Below, in pieces: positions 10,366-21,150 of a DNA stretch of 64,000 nt. A program made the translations under genes and the position numbers. This stretch comes from Sporothrix humicola (Eukaryota; Ascomycota; Sordariomycetes; Ophiostomatales; Ophiostomataceae), in assembly GCA_021396245.1 (NCBI GenBank), contig WNYE01000002.1, positions 310,001 through 374,000 of the forward strand. Reading direction: 5' to 3'. Positions within the stretch are counted from its first letter, which is position 1. Every line of letters starts with the position of its first letter. Below the pieces are notes generated by a model. It did no database searches, was not told the origin of the DNA, and saw nothing but the letters and a program-made list of their open reading frames with translations.

Positions 10366-13300
10366 GATAATAGTTGAAAATCAATTGAAAAGACTTGAGA
10401 AATGATTGTAAACGATGGAAATCGATGGGTAACGTCTTCTTTTGATTTTTGGACGTTGTGGTGGCCCGCTGGTCGACTTTCAAAAAAGTGGTAGGAAGGA
10501 GGGAGAGTTTGAATTGAAGAAAGAACGAGTGACGGCAAAAACGAGACCACCCTAAATACTCTTCCACCCCAAGAAATGCTAAGGAAAGTACGAGCAAAGA
10601 CAATTCTCCAAGAAAGGAAGCTGCCACACGGCGATCGGCCTTCGGTCCTTCCGACTCTGCCCAATCGTATGCCAGGGCATAGAGCCCTCTTACGAACGTG
10701 ACGAACATGATGCCCATTAAAATGTATCAACATTTCCCTGCTTTTCTTTCCTTTGAATTTGTTATCGTCCTGTTACCGGCCGATATGATTCATCCGATCG
10801 CATCTGGCCAAGCTATCTTGCATGTTCGCAAAGAACCTCTGTGGACAATGGAAAATCGAATTGGCGATGGAAGATCTCTTTTCTTTCCATCTTTTCGACG
10901 AGTTGATTCAAGCAATCGCTAGTTTCATACTCTCCGCGACAATCTTTGCATCGCACTCTCTTTGCACCTTTCCCCTTCTTTTCATCGACAGGAAACTGAT
11001 TTCGTCCGGGTCTCCTCCCACAGTGCCTTTTTCATATCTCGCCTGGCGCCACCATCAATATTTAGCATCTCTGTCTTGATTGATCACACTTTCTCATCAT
11101 TTTACACGACAAGCGACTTCGAACATTCCCTTGACGAAAATCAAGGTCAACATCCCATCAATCGTGCTCGCGACACTTGTCTTGGCTTCGGTCACCACAT
11201 CGCGGACTGTGATCAAGTCATCGCATCCTTTTCGGGAGATAAAATACGCCAACCCTCTGTGGCTATTGTCGCATCTCTCATTCAAGGTCTGCGCACGCTG
11301 GACAAACTGAAATGATAGCTTTTGCGACTTGCAAAAGTTAAAACTCGATGTTCAGTACTTCCTGATGATCCGTCAGACCTTTATTGACATAGCCATTCTC
11401 TGTAACTATTCATTGTGACAGTCGTCCTGTTCTTGGCTGCGCTTGCAATAATAGCAAAGGGAAGAATAGCGTCGTGTGAATAGCGATGCGAAAAAAACTT
11501 TTTCTGCCTCCCCTTTCGATGCTGATTTTGATTTTCGCGTTTGAAAATCGCCCCTATTCGGGATTGTTGACAAAGTCTCGCTCTCGGTCTCCCCTCTTTG
11601 GCTTTTGTGGCTGAGCACTTGCCAGCCAACATTTACCGTGTAGCCTTCATGCACTCTTTTTCTTGGTCGCCTTATCTCGCCGCGATAAGCATCTCGGGGG
11701 CGTAAGGACGAAGCAACAACTTCGTTGCACGTGCATCCCTGCAGTTTTGATGTCGCATAGCCAAAGAGTGTCTGTTGTTGACCTTTTCGGTCGACTGTGC
11801 GGGCGTGTCTTTGCAGGCGCAACAGGTTTTCAAATATGATATCATATTGCTCTGCATAGGCGGGGGTCAGAACAATAATCACCAACAGTCATAACCGTTG
11901 CGAGTTAAAAGGGGGCCAACCTACCAAAGGTGAACCATGGAAATAGTGCAAGATAAGAGGGGTCAGATGCAGCACTGACAGATGCAGTTGGACTGGATCG
12001 AGTGTTATTGTGGTGCTTTCGTCGTCCTTTTGAGTTTTCCTGCTTCGTGTTTTTGTGCTTGTCCTGTGTCACGTCACGGTTGAACAGACAGCGCGTCTGA
12101 ATGCGGCCATTTTTTGTTGTTGGTGGGTTGGACAACCAGGGGTTCGTGCGCATGTCTTGTGCGTCTGTGTCTGTGTGTTGTGCCTGTGGCTTTCTGTGCC
12201 TGATTCTGAGTCGTGTGTCTGAGTCGGGCGGTGAGAGACAAGGTGAGAGACACATCAATTTGAGGAGTGATAGGAAAGGGGCTGCGACAGAAGCGCCCTT
12301 CAGGAAAGTGAAAAATGAGATATTAAGAGAGACAAGGAAAGACAAGAAGAGGCAGGAAAAGACAGGAAAAGGCAATGGCAGCCCGGCCCGTATCAAGACT
12401 GCATTCGTGCGACAACACAATTGAGCTTCTTTCCACTTTCTTCTCCGGTTTTGTCGGCCACAGCGTGCAGTCGTCCAGAAGTGGTTGGAAGGCCTGCAGG
12501 TCAACGGTGAGAACTAAAAATTGACGAGTCAGCAAGGCACATGACAATGCAACGCAATGATTTCGCAACGAAAATGCAGCGACAGGGGATGCGAGGGGAA
12601 TAAAAGATAAAAGACCACTTAAAGAGACGCGTCTCGGCGTCGTCGTTTTCGTGGGTCGCGATGTTTTCTTTCTTCCTTCCTGATTCCTTCTCTCTTTCTT
12701 CTCACCTTCTTTTCAATTCTCCCCTTCTCCACTCGCTTGTCATCTGGCCAGATCCTGGACCCCTGTCTGACAGTGGCGCAAGGGGAACCAGGGGAAAACA
12801 AAAACCAAGGGAACACACTCACTGTGACCACTCACTGACCAGGGACAGCGCCCACAATTGCACAAAACCGGCCTGGTCTCCGGCAGTGGACAGGGCGGCC
12901 CATTCGGCCATTTGACGATTTGACGACTTCTTTCGTCCTTCTAGATCGTGCTTCTAGCCTCTGACCGCTTCTGGGGTCTTCGAGATTTGGGATTCGACAT
13001 TCGACATTCGAGGACGGCTTGCCATGTGGGAATCGCATAGTAAAAAGTGACGAGACGGCTCAGCGGGATTGCAGGACTAGACCGAGTGATATTGTCATTG
13101 TCGTTCGTTGTGCCATTGTATGTGATTGTGTCACTGGCGCCTTTGTGATTTGTGTGACAGCTCTGCCATTTGACAAGCAAATACACCGTACACCACATTG
13201 TTTCGTGTGATCAGGCGTTGTTGCCATTGTCGCTCGAGGCGCTTCAAGAGTGCCTCTTCATCTATTTTTGGGGCGCTTTACATTGTTTCGCTGCGCTCTT

Positions 13301-15025
13301 TCCTCAGTACGGAGTACTGTGACTGTGGCAGAGACCCAGACGGCGATCCGTGATCCACGTCTGTTTCGACGGCAAGAGCGTGTCAATCCGTCACTGTTGA
13401 GTCTCCCAGAAGAGGAAAGAACGCGTACGACAAGCAATGCAGGAACAGCGATCCCGTTTCCCGTTGTTCGTCGTTCCTTCCTCGATGGCAGGCTGTGGGC
13501 GGTGACGATGGACCGAGGCGACGAACGCACTTTCCAGATTGGTGATGTCAATTCAATCGGAATGGGATCGCTCTTTCTCTTTTGTTCCCGGTGAAGTAAG
13601 GGGTAAATCCATCTGGTCCCTTTCATTTTTGATTCTTTCTTTTCCCTTCTCTTCCTCCCTCATCTCATCGTTCATCAACGTCTGCATCGAGCCATTATCC
13701 GTCCTCCCCGCCCGCCTGCATCGACAGTGATTTGCTGCAAGGGGCATGCACCCGCTCAGGTGCAGATGCAGATGCAGCGCAGAAACAAACCTACTGCATC
13801 CATATGCATTCAGTACACAACACTCATTTCCATATCTCGACCGAGTATATCGAGCGAGTATTCAATTGACCGAGAGCAACGCCATACAAAAAGTCTCGCA
13901 CCAAATTGCGAACCGCACGATTGTCCACCGAAATATCGATAGTTTGGCCGCCTCTATCGATTCGTGCAGCGTCAGCGCCACAAAACAAGTCCCGCCCGTG
14001 GTTTCTCGTTCTCAGCCCGCCCGTGGTCCAAGCCCGTCTTCGATGCCGTGATCGACCAGAAACGAGTCGTGAGCCTCATTCTTATTCTGTTTCCATCATC
14101 TTCTGGTTCCCGTTCTCATCGCCTCCCTCGAAATTCCTCCCTATCCTCCTCCCTACATATACATATAAAGTCTATCGTCAACAGCCGAGCCGTCTTCTCT
14201 GCGTTTCATCCCGCACCCAACGCCGCGCTGCCATTCGTCGACATTGACACCCCCACAACGGTGCACCACCAGGCTCTACCCCTGCATCCAATACCTCCTC
14301 ACCCCCTGGCCCTAGCCATTTTAGCGCCCCGACGAGCAGCCCAATAAAGGGGCAGCCCAGGACAAGGCGGGGGCCGACAAGAATGTGAGTGCTCACACTG
14401 AGAACAGAAGAAAGACAGAAAAAAAGCCAGAAAAAAGCAACGAAAGAAAAGCGCGGCAACTCAGGGTTCTCCCTTCTCTGCCACGCGCGCGGCCTGCACA
14501 TGAAGGAAGCGGGCTGCTCCCAATCTCGATAACCTCCTTTTCTTTTTGCTCATTAAACCCATTTCCCGGGAATCATCCATCATCTCGCTTTATCCCATAC
14601 CAAAAAATCACACCAAAATAATCGCCAATCGATATCGGCGCTGTTCGACAACACATTAATTACGACCTAACAGCGAGAATACTCACTTGTGGATGGCGTC
14701 GGACGGCGCTCTTTTGCTGCCCCAGTCCGTCACTTTTAGGCGAGGCTACTCATTAAACAGGGACACAAACGACAGCGACACGCCGCCAGGAACCACGCCA
14801 ACAATTTGACAAAGGGACTCGAACGAAGCTTCTCGTGTCTAGCGTGGGTGGGCCTTGTCCTTCCTTGTCCTTTTGTCTTCCTTGTCTCCTGGCCTCATTG
14901 TTGCACGACCTGTTCCTGGCCCCCTTTTGGTGTTCCTGTTGGTGTCTGTCTAGCCAATCGACACTACTGGCCTTTGGCCTTAGTTTCTTGCCTTTTTCTG
15001 GCCTTTCTCTTTCTCCTCCGCGACT
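10366..15025. other. Gene-poor stretch of 4.7 kb upstream of the Sec7 gene
   Basis: No gene supported. Toward the right end the + strand becomes pyrimidine-rich, as in fungal promoters and leaders, with a TATA-like run near 14155-14170. A perfect 5-bp inverted repeat with a GGA loop (AGTACGGAGTACT) sits at 13306-13318. The many frames of 60-180 codons show no domain or codon bias and overlap one another. Confidence 0.5.
14155..14170 (+). promoter_or_regulatory. TATA-like element, possible promoter of the Sec7-PH gene
   Basis: The run ACATATACATATAAAG sits in a CT-rich tract about 855 bp before the ATG at 15026. Downstream sequence is C- and CT-rich and leader-like. Position and context fit a core promoter with a long leader, but nothing proves its use. 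Confidence 0.3.
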
Positions 15026-18000
15026 ATGAACCCCGACCCTTCGCGCCGATCCCAAAGGCGGCGGCCAGATCTCAGCGTCAACACCTCGCGCACGCGTTCC
15101 AACTCCAGCTCAAAGATTGCCTTTCCGCCGCTGTCACCACCGCTGCGACGCACCGCCCCCGTGCTGCCGTCCTCGTCGTCTCGTTCACGCGCCAGCAGCC
15201 GCGGCTCCAAACCGCCCCCAGCTCTCGGCACCACCGTCATGGCCTCCAGCATCGATGCCGGCGGCAGTGTCCGCCGCTCCAGCAGCCGCCCGAGGGCCGC
15301 CACCGCCAATGCCGACGTCGAGACATTCCTTGAAATGTACACACCCGACGCCGTGTCCGACGGCAAAGACAGGGACATCATCCGTCCGTCCCTCACCATG
15401 GCCGACGCACCACAACCGCCGCCGATGCGCGGCCAGCGCGACTCCCACGATCTCTCCCTCCCCTCCCGCCACGTTCGCGACTCCCTCGTGTCCAACATGC
15501 TCCTCTCCCTCGACCAGTTCTCCATGGGCCAGATGGCCGCGCCCGCCCGCTCCGCCCCGTCCTTTGAAGACCACCGCCTCTACTCTCTGTCGACAACGAC
15601 CACCGACGACAACATTGCCCGCGCGCCCAATGTCCCGACAGCACCACGCGGCGGAGGAGGTGGTGGCCGGTATGGCGGTGGCTACAACAACTACAGCTCC
15701 GACTACGAAGTGCCCGACGATGCAAGCCGTGTGTCGGGCAGCATTTCGCACGGCCGACGGAGTAACAGCAGCTCTGGTTTCCAGTCTAGTCTGGGCCGCA
15801 TCAACAGCATGCGTGAATCATCTTTGCACCGCAGCAGCCAGCCCGGCACGCCCCGTATGATGCACTCGCGTGGCGGCAAGGGCAGCAAGAGCAGTAGCAC
15901 CAACAGCATCGACAACGCCGGCTATGTGCAGGTTCTCGGCAGCCAACGCTGGGCCCATGGTTTCGGCGGCCGCTCGTCGAGCTTCGATCTCGGCCCAAGA
16001 TTGCCCGGCACTTCGAGCGGAAACAACCCGCCTCCGACATCCATGGCCCCTCAACAGCAGACGACACAGCCGTGGCACATTGAGTTCTCAAACTCATTCT
16101 TTAACGACGCCTACGACGATGCCGCCCCGACACCCACTGTGCCTGGTGGCCCACGAAAACTGACCTCTGTGCCCTCGATGCCCTCGATCCCGTCCTACCA
16201 ACCACCACCTCCCGAGCCACCATCCTCCTCTGGCCCCGAACGGCGCCGTAGCGTGCGGTCGTCTAGAAGCGCGACAGTCGGGCGCCAATCCCAGGCCAAA
16301 TTCAACAACTCGGCTGCACCGCCACTACCCAACTTTGATCTCGACTCGGCCCCGGCTCCCAACATTGGCTACGAAAAGTCCAAGGAAGTCGTGCCACCAC
16401 CAGCCGCTCAACCCCAGCAGATCCCACCGCATCCTCTCAGACAGAAACCCAGCTTTTTCCGACGCGTGTTTGGTGGGTTCCGTGACACTGCGGCTGAAAA
16501 CGAGCCTGTGCCACAGCTGCCTTCCTCGTCCACCAACAACTCGGGTTTTGTCTCGTCCTCGTCCGTGGATGCTGCCAGTGCAAATGCAAACGCAAACGGC
16601 TCGCGCAGCCAGCAACACAGCTCCTCTGGTTTGGGTGGCCAGAACCAAAAATCACAAAGCACCCCGCCGTCCCGAGACAGCCACCATTCCACACATGCCA
16701 CCCTGCAAAAGAAACCCTCTGGCTTCTTCAGGCGCCGCAAGAAGAGCATCTCGGAAACAGAGTCGCCGCCGCCACTGCCGATGCCCCTTGTGCTGCCGCC
16801 ACAGCCAAAGCAACAGCCTCCTCCACCACCCCCCTCACAACAACAAAAACCCTCGCCCCGTCCCGTGTCACCTCTCAAAATGCCGCGCAACGACCGCTTC
16901 GTCGAAAAGCCCACGCCCAGCCCTGTCACCAGCTTGAGCCACGCTATGAGCCCGTACCTCAAGGGAAGCCCCGCCGACGACGCACACGCCAACACGTCGC
17001 CATTGCGCGAGACTGCCAATGCCAATCCCCACACACCCGCCAAGGGCGGCATCGACTCGGACGACACCGACATGGCCAGCCGCACCGTCAGAGGCTTCTC
17101 ACCCGACTACGAACCCCCACCGACCGCCACCATCCGCTCCGTCAGCCAGGAGCCCCCGAGTGGCAAGGATGCAAAGTCGAGCAACAGCACGCCACGACAC
17201 CACCTCGAGACGCCGACGAGACAGCCTCCCGCGATACCCCATCCTGCCCGCTCGGGCTCCTTCCTCAGTGACGACAGCGACGGCGACGACGAGAGCCCGC
17301 GGCGCGTCATGACCAAGGCGCTGGCCAAGAAGCGCTCCGAGCAGAGCGATTTCCTGTCGGTCTCGCCGTCGGTGGCCGTCGACGACCAGCACCTGTCGCC
17401 CGCGTCGAGCCACCGCCCGTCCTCCAAGAAGAGCGGCAGCCAGCTCAGCCTGCCGATCGAGGGTGCGGCCTCGGCCTCGGCCACGTCTCCCAAGGCCGAC
17501 TCGATCGTCGCGTCGTCGATGGGCAGCAGCGTGCACATGCCCATTGTCAAGATCGAGGGCGGCGACGCCAAGGTCAATGCCAATGCCAACGAAAAGGACC
17601 ACGATCCGAAGACCATCGACGAGCCCGAGTTTGTCATTGGCATGCCCACCGAGGACGACCGCCAAAAGGCGCTCAACATTTACGAGGGAAGCGAAGACTT
17701 TATCCAGAAAGAAAAAGCCGCGGCCTGGATGGGCGAGGAGGGTCCTGTGCGCCAGCGCACGCTCCAGGCCTACATGGAGCTCTACGACTTCCGCAACCAG
17801 AGCATTGTCAACGCTCTGCGCGATGTCTGCAGTCGTCTTGTGTTGCGTGCCGAGACGCAGCAGGTCGACCGGATCCTGGTTTCCTTCTCCAAGCGCTGGT
17901 GCGCCAACAACCCCAACCACGGCTTCAAGTCGCTAGATGTGGTCCACACCACCTGCTACTCGATTATGCTCCTCAACACCGATCTGCACTTGGCCGACAT

Positions 18001-20266
18001 CGAGTCCAAGATGACGCGCTCGCAGTTTATCAAGAACACCATGACCTCGATCCACCACACCCTGTCGGAAGGCGACCCCGAAGCCCACGGCCGTTCAGTC
18101 TACGGCGACGGTGGCCGCCGTCCGTCGGTCGACCAGGATCGCGATCGCAACCTGCTGATTGCCTCGCTGCCGCCACGGTCCGAGTCCTCACTCGGCCACA
18201 ACCAGGACGACTGCGGCCCGCTCGTCAAGACGCCGTTCGAGGGTTCCATGCGCGCTTGGGAGTCCCAGATGGAGATTGTCCTCAAGATTATCTACAACTC
18301 GATCCGCGACGAACGCCTGCCCCTCTTTGGCGCTGACGGCGGCGGCGGCAGCAGTCAAGGTCCCAACCAGAGCGGTCTTTCGGTCATGGGCATGCTCAAG
18401 CGCACGCCCAGTGTTTTGAGCAAGGCCCCCTCGGAAAGCCAGGCCTCGATCCGCGGCCGCGTCTCTGAAGCTGCCCGGGCCGGCTCGTCGCGCTGGACCT
18501 CCAAGAGTAGGTCGCGTGTGCGCGGTCCCGCGGCCGGCGTTCCTGGTGGTGCGTCTGGCAGCCTTGGTGTAGGCGGCGCCGGCGCTGGCGGCAACGGATT
18601 CTCGTCTAGTCGCACGAGTTTCGAGGACGGCAACTCCATCTGGAGCCCCACTGTCTCGTCGGCCACCTGGAGCCGCCAGTCGCTCGGCCGCACGCAGACG
18701 TCCATGTCCATGGAGTCGTTTGGGTCCAACTGGGCCGGCCGCGGCGGCGAGTACCAGCAGTCCATCGGCTTCGCCAACGCGCTCAGCCAGGCGATTATCC
18801 GGGAAGACGCGTTGGGCGGTGGAGGCGGTGCGGCTGGTGCCCCTTCGATCATTAGCGACGACCAGTCGATGCACCAGAGCACCGTGGGCGGCGGCGCCAA
18901 CCCGTTGCTGGACGATGAATCGCTCGAGCTGGCCGGCCCGCCGTGGGTCAAGGAGGGCATGGTCGTGCACAAGCACCACCTGGACGGCATGGACAAGAAG
19001 GCCAAGGATAGGAACTGGACCGAGGTCTTTGCCGTCGTGCAAAAGGGCCACATGAGCCTGTTCTCGTTTACGCCCAACAAGTCGCTGCGGGCCAAGAACC
19101 GCGGACGCAACGCCAAGGGAGCAGGCGGCGGCGCGGTCGTTGTCGGCGGCGGCAACTGGCAGGACAATGCGACCAATGTCGGCTCGTTTGGTCTCAAGCA
19201 GACCTTAGCTTCGGCCCTCCCGCCGCCCGGCTACTCACGCCAGCGCCCGCACGTCTGGGCCCTGAGTCTGCCGACCGGCGCCGTCCACCTCTTCCAGGTC
19301 GGCACGCCCGAGATTTGCAAGGAGTTTGTGACGACGGCCAACTACTGGAGCGCGCGGCTCAGCACGCACCCGCTGGTGGGCGGCATCTCCAACATTGAGT
19401 ACGGCTGGGGCGACGCGATCGTCAACAACTCGCTCGTCAACGCCATCAAGAGCGAGTCGAGCACGGCGCTGCCGTCCACGTCCAACGTCCCCGGCACCAG
19501 TAGCGGTGCCCACGGCCCCTACCCGCCCTCGGCGTCACGCCCTGGCTCGGCGGCCGCCGGTCGCGCCAGCATTGCTTCCCGCAGCTCGTTCCGGTCGGGC
19601 TCCTTTGACTTTGGCCACGTCCGCAGTGGTTCTTCCTCCAGCGGGTTCACGGCCGGCCCCTCGGCCGCCGCCGCCGCCATTGTCAGCGGCAGCAGCCGCC
19701 ACGGCAAGCTGCCCGGCGACCGCATTAACATTGCCGAGTGGATGCCGCCGACGCAGTCGCTGCGCGCGTCCAATGCCGCCGAGCCCCAGCAGCTGCAGAC
19801 GCTGCTGGCGTACGTCCACAGCATCGAGGGCGAGCTCAAGACGCACAATGCGCTGCGGTCGCCGATGCTGCTGGCCTTTACGCCCCGCGGGCACAACGCC
19901 AACAAGGCCATGGCCAACTGGGAGCGCAAGAGCGCGTACCTGCTGCGAGAGATTGTCAAGTACCGGACGTACGTCGACTGCCTCACGGAGGCCGAGCGCC
20001 GCCGCGGCGATATCTACCTGGAGCGCGAGATTGCGCGCCGGGCCGCCCGTGGCGAGGGCAGTATCGGCTCCGACGACGAGGACCTCGATGTCGAGGACCG
20101 CGGCCGCAGTCGTGGCCGCGACGTTGTTGATGATGTCGACGACGACGTCAACAACGAGACGGAGACGGCGCGCGACGACAACGACAGCGACATTATGGGC
20201 ACGGCGACGCACCGGCACCGCAAGGACAGCGATGTCCTGGGCAACCCTGAGGGTCTGAGAGCGTAG
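15026..20266 (+). CDS. Sec7-PH guanine-nucleotide exchange factor for Arf, EFA6/Yel1-Syt1-like
   Basis: Single exon, ATG at 15026, 1746 residues. Residues 1 to about 860 are disordered: Ser/Pro-rich, with Gln, Gly and Ala-Asn runs and basic patches such as FFRRRKKS. The Sec7 domain starts at about E866. Its exchange loop is divergent: LRAETQQVDR replaces the usual FRLPGEAQ-type loop but keeps the Glu finger (E943). The second signature, SIMLLNTDLH, is well kept (LNTDLH at 983-988). A PH domain covers about 1305-1460, starting near KEGMVVHKHHLDG and containing the EFA6-like segment GAVHLFQV. A helical coiled-coil segment at about 1590-1660 (for example YVHSIEGELKTHN) also matches the EFA6/PSD layout. 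An acidic tail ends the protein. It should load GTP on Arf-type GTPases at the plasma membrane or endosomes. Confidence 0.9.
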   Translation: MNPDPSRRSQRRRPDLSVNTSRTRSNSSSKIAFPPLSPPLRRTAPVLPSSSSRSRASSRGSKPPPALGTTVMASSIDAGGSVRRSSSRPRAATANADVETFLEMYTPDAVSDGKDRDIIRPSLTMADAPQPPPMRGQRDSHDLSLPSRHVRDSLVSNMLLSLDQFSMGQMAAPARSAPSFEDHRLYSLSTTTTDDNIARAPNVPTAPRGGGGGGRYGGGYNNYSSDYEVPDDASRVSGSISHGRRSNSSSGFQSSLGRINSMRESSLHRSSQPGTPRMMHSRGGKGSKSSSTNSIDNAGYVQVLGSQRWAHGFGGRSSSFDLGPRLPGTSSGNNPPPTSMAPQQQTTQPWHIEFSNSFFNDAYDDAAPTPTVPGGPRKLTSVPSMPSIPSYQPPPPEPPSSSGPERRRSVRSSRSATVGRQSQAKFNNSAAPPLPNFDLDSAPAPNIGYEKSKEVVPPPAAQPQQIPPHPLRQKPSFFRRVFGGFRDTAAENEPVPQLPSSSTNNSGFVSSSSVDAASANANANGSRSQQHSSSGLGGQNQKSQSTPPSRDSHHSTHATLQKKPSGFFRRRKKSISETESPPPLPMPLVLPPQPKQQPPPPPPSQQQKPSPRPVSPLKMPRNDRFVEKPTPSPVTSLSHAMSPYLKGSPADDAHANTSPLRETANANPHTPAKGGIDSDDTDMASRTVRGFSPDYEPPPTATIRSVSQEPPSGKDAKSSNSTPRHHLETPTRQPPAIPHPARSGSFLSDDSDGDDESPRRVMTKALAKKRSEQSDFLSVSPSVAVDDQHLSPASSHRPSSKKSGSQLSLPIEGAASASATSPKADSIVASSMGSSVHMPIVKIEGGDAKVNANANEKDHDPKTIDEPEFVIGMPTEDDRQKALNIYEGSEDFIQKEKAAAWMGEEGPVRQRTLQAYMELYDFRNQSIVNALRDVCSRLVLRAETQQVDRILVSFSKRWCANNPNHGFKSLDVVHTTCYSIMLLNTDLHLADIESKMTRSQFIKNTMTSIHHTLSEGDPEAHGRSVYGDGGRRPSVDQDRDRNLLIASLPPRSESSLGHNQDDCGPLVKTPFEGSMRAWESQMEIVLKIIYNSIRDERLPLFGADGGGGSSQGPNQSGLSVMGMLKRTPSVLSKAPSESQASIRGRVSEAARAGSSRWTSKSRSRVRGPAAGVPGGASGSLGVGGAGAGGNGFSSSRTSFEDGNSIWSPTVSSATWSRQSLGRTQTSMSMESFGSNWAGRGGEYQQSIGFANALSQAIIREDALGGGGGAAGAPSIISDDQSMHQSTVGGGANPLLDDESLELAGPPWVKEGMVVHKHHLDGMDKKAKDRNWTEVFAVVQKGHMSLFSFTPNKSLRAKNRGRNAKGAGGGAVVVGGGNWQDNATNVGSFGLKQTLASALPPPGYSRQRPHVWALSLPTGAVHLFQVGTPEICKEFVTTANYWSARLSTHPLVGGISNIEYGWGDAIVNNSLVNAIKSESSTALPSTSNVPGTSSGAHGPYPPSASRPGSAAAGRASIASRSSFRSGSFDFGHVRSGSSSSGFTAGPSAAAAAIVSGSSRHGKLPGDRINIAEWMPPTQSLRASNAAEPQQLQTLLAYVHSIEGELKTHNALRSPMLLAFTPRGHNANKAMANWERKSAYLLREIVKYRTYVDCLTEAERRRGDIYLEREIARRAARGEGSIGSDDEDLDVEDRGRSRGRDVVDDVDDDVNNETETARDDNDSDIMGTATHRHRKDSDVLGNPEGLRA

Positions 20267-21149
20267 GCTTGAGGGCACAATTCCTGCCATTCACCCACCT
20301 TTACTCACTTTCCTTCTCACTCATTACCTTTCTTTCTTTCTTTCTTCTTCTCTTCTGGACACTCGTGTCTTGTCTTACAACCTTTTAAATTTGTATTATT
20401 CACTTGTCTCTTTTTTCTTTTTCTCTCTTTCCTCTTCTTTCTTATCTATTCTCTTCTTGGCTCTCTTGTGTACAGCGATTGGTTACATATCCCAGCATGC
20501 ACTGTTCTAATACTGCAAGAGCCTGACCACTTTACTTTTCTTTTCTTTCTTCTTACTTTACTTTACTTTACTTTCTTAATGTCCTCTTGGTTATTTTATG
20601 GGTAAACGAACAAAATACAGACAGAACTAAATAAACATGCTTGGAACGATGCCTACAAAGTATTTGGTCGTGATATAGTAGTAATGTTGAACCGTTTGAG
20701 TTGATTTGTTCTGCACTTTTCACATTTATTTGAATCATATATCTTCTAAGGTATTTTCCAAATATTTTGATATAATTTGGTCACTTTGTTAATTTATTAA
20801 TATTTTTATCCATGTCATTTAAATTTTTATTTTTTAATGACCTTATGCTTCAATTTGGTATTCTATTATTAAATGTGACAATATATGTCGAGAATAAAAA
20901 CTCTAAGAAAATGAGAAGAGACAAGATATGTGCAGGTAATGAAAAGATATTAAATAAATAAATATGCAGAAATGCAATGAAAGAATGCAAAAAAGAACGC
21001 TTGCGCAGTCCAGACTCCAATGTCCCTTTTGTATGCTCTATACCATGCTGGGTATTTTCACCACTCCTTTTCGACCCCTTTTTGACTCCCTTCTTTTTGA
21101 GTGGCTTCGCCACTTGTTTGCGACTTCGTCGCGAGGTGACTGCGTCACC
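20267..21149. other. Convergent 3' region: CT-repeats, AT-rich island and hairpins
   Basis: The Sec7 and monocarboxylate-transporter genes converge here. CTTTC/CTTT repeats occur at 20328-20348 and TACTT-type repeats at 20554-20575. From about 20640 to 21050 the DNA becomes strikingly AT-rich compared with the rest of the window. Three mini-hairpins (listed separately) end the stretch. The 87-codon frame 20850-21113 (-) begins inside the hairpin tract and shows no family motif, so I do not call it a gene. Confidence 0.6.
20328..20348. repeat. CTTT microsatellite
   Basis: Tandem TTTC units in the 3' flank of the Sec7 gene, about 60 bp after its stop codon. Confidence 0.8.
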
Positions 21150-21150
21150 T
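21100..21150 (-). repeat. Three consecutive perfect mini-hairpins at the stop codon of the MFS gene
   Basis: Three perfect inverted repeats, each with a 3-nt loop, lie within 51 bp: 21100-21114 (6-bp arms AGTGGC/GCCACT, loop TTC), 21120-21132 (5-bp arms GCGAC/GTCGC, loop TTC) and 21134-21150 (7-bp arms AGGTGAC/GTCACCT, loop TGC). On the minus strand, which is the mRNA sense of the neighbouring transporter, the loops read GAA, GAA and GCA, each closed by C-G. C-GNA-G loops are known to make unusually stable DNA mini-hairpins. The last one includes the final base of the stop codon TAA (21152-21150). Confidence 0.9.

Noticed and set aside
20850..21113. 87-codon minus-strand frame starting MAKPLKKKG in the AT-rich island
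   Set aside because: It begins inside a hairpin arm, is Lys/Ser-rich and then hydrophobic with no conserved pattern, and lies in the 3' flank of the transporter gene; random AT-rich frame more likely.
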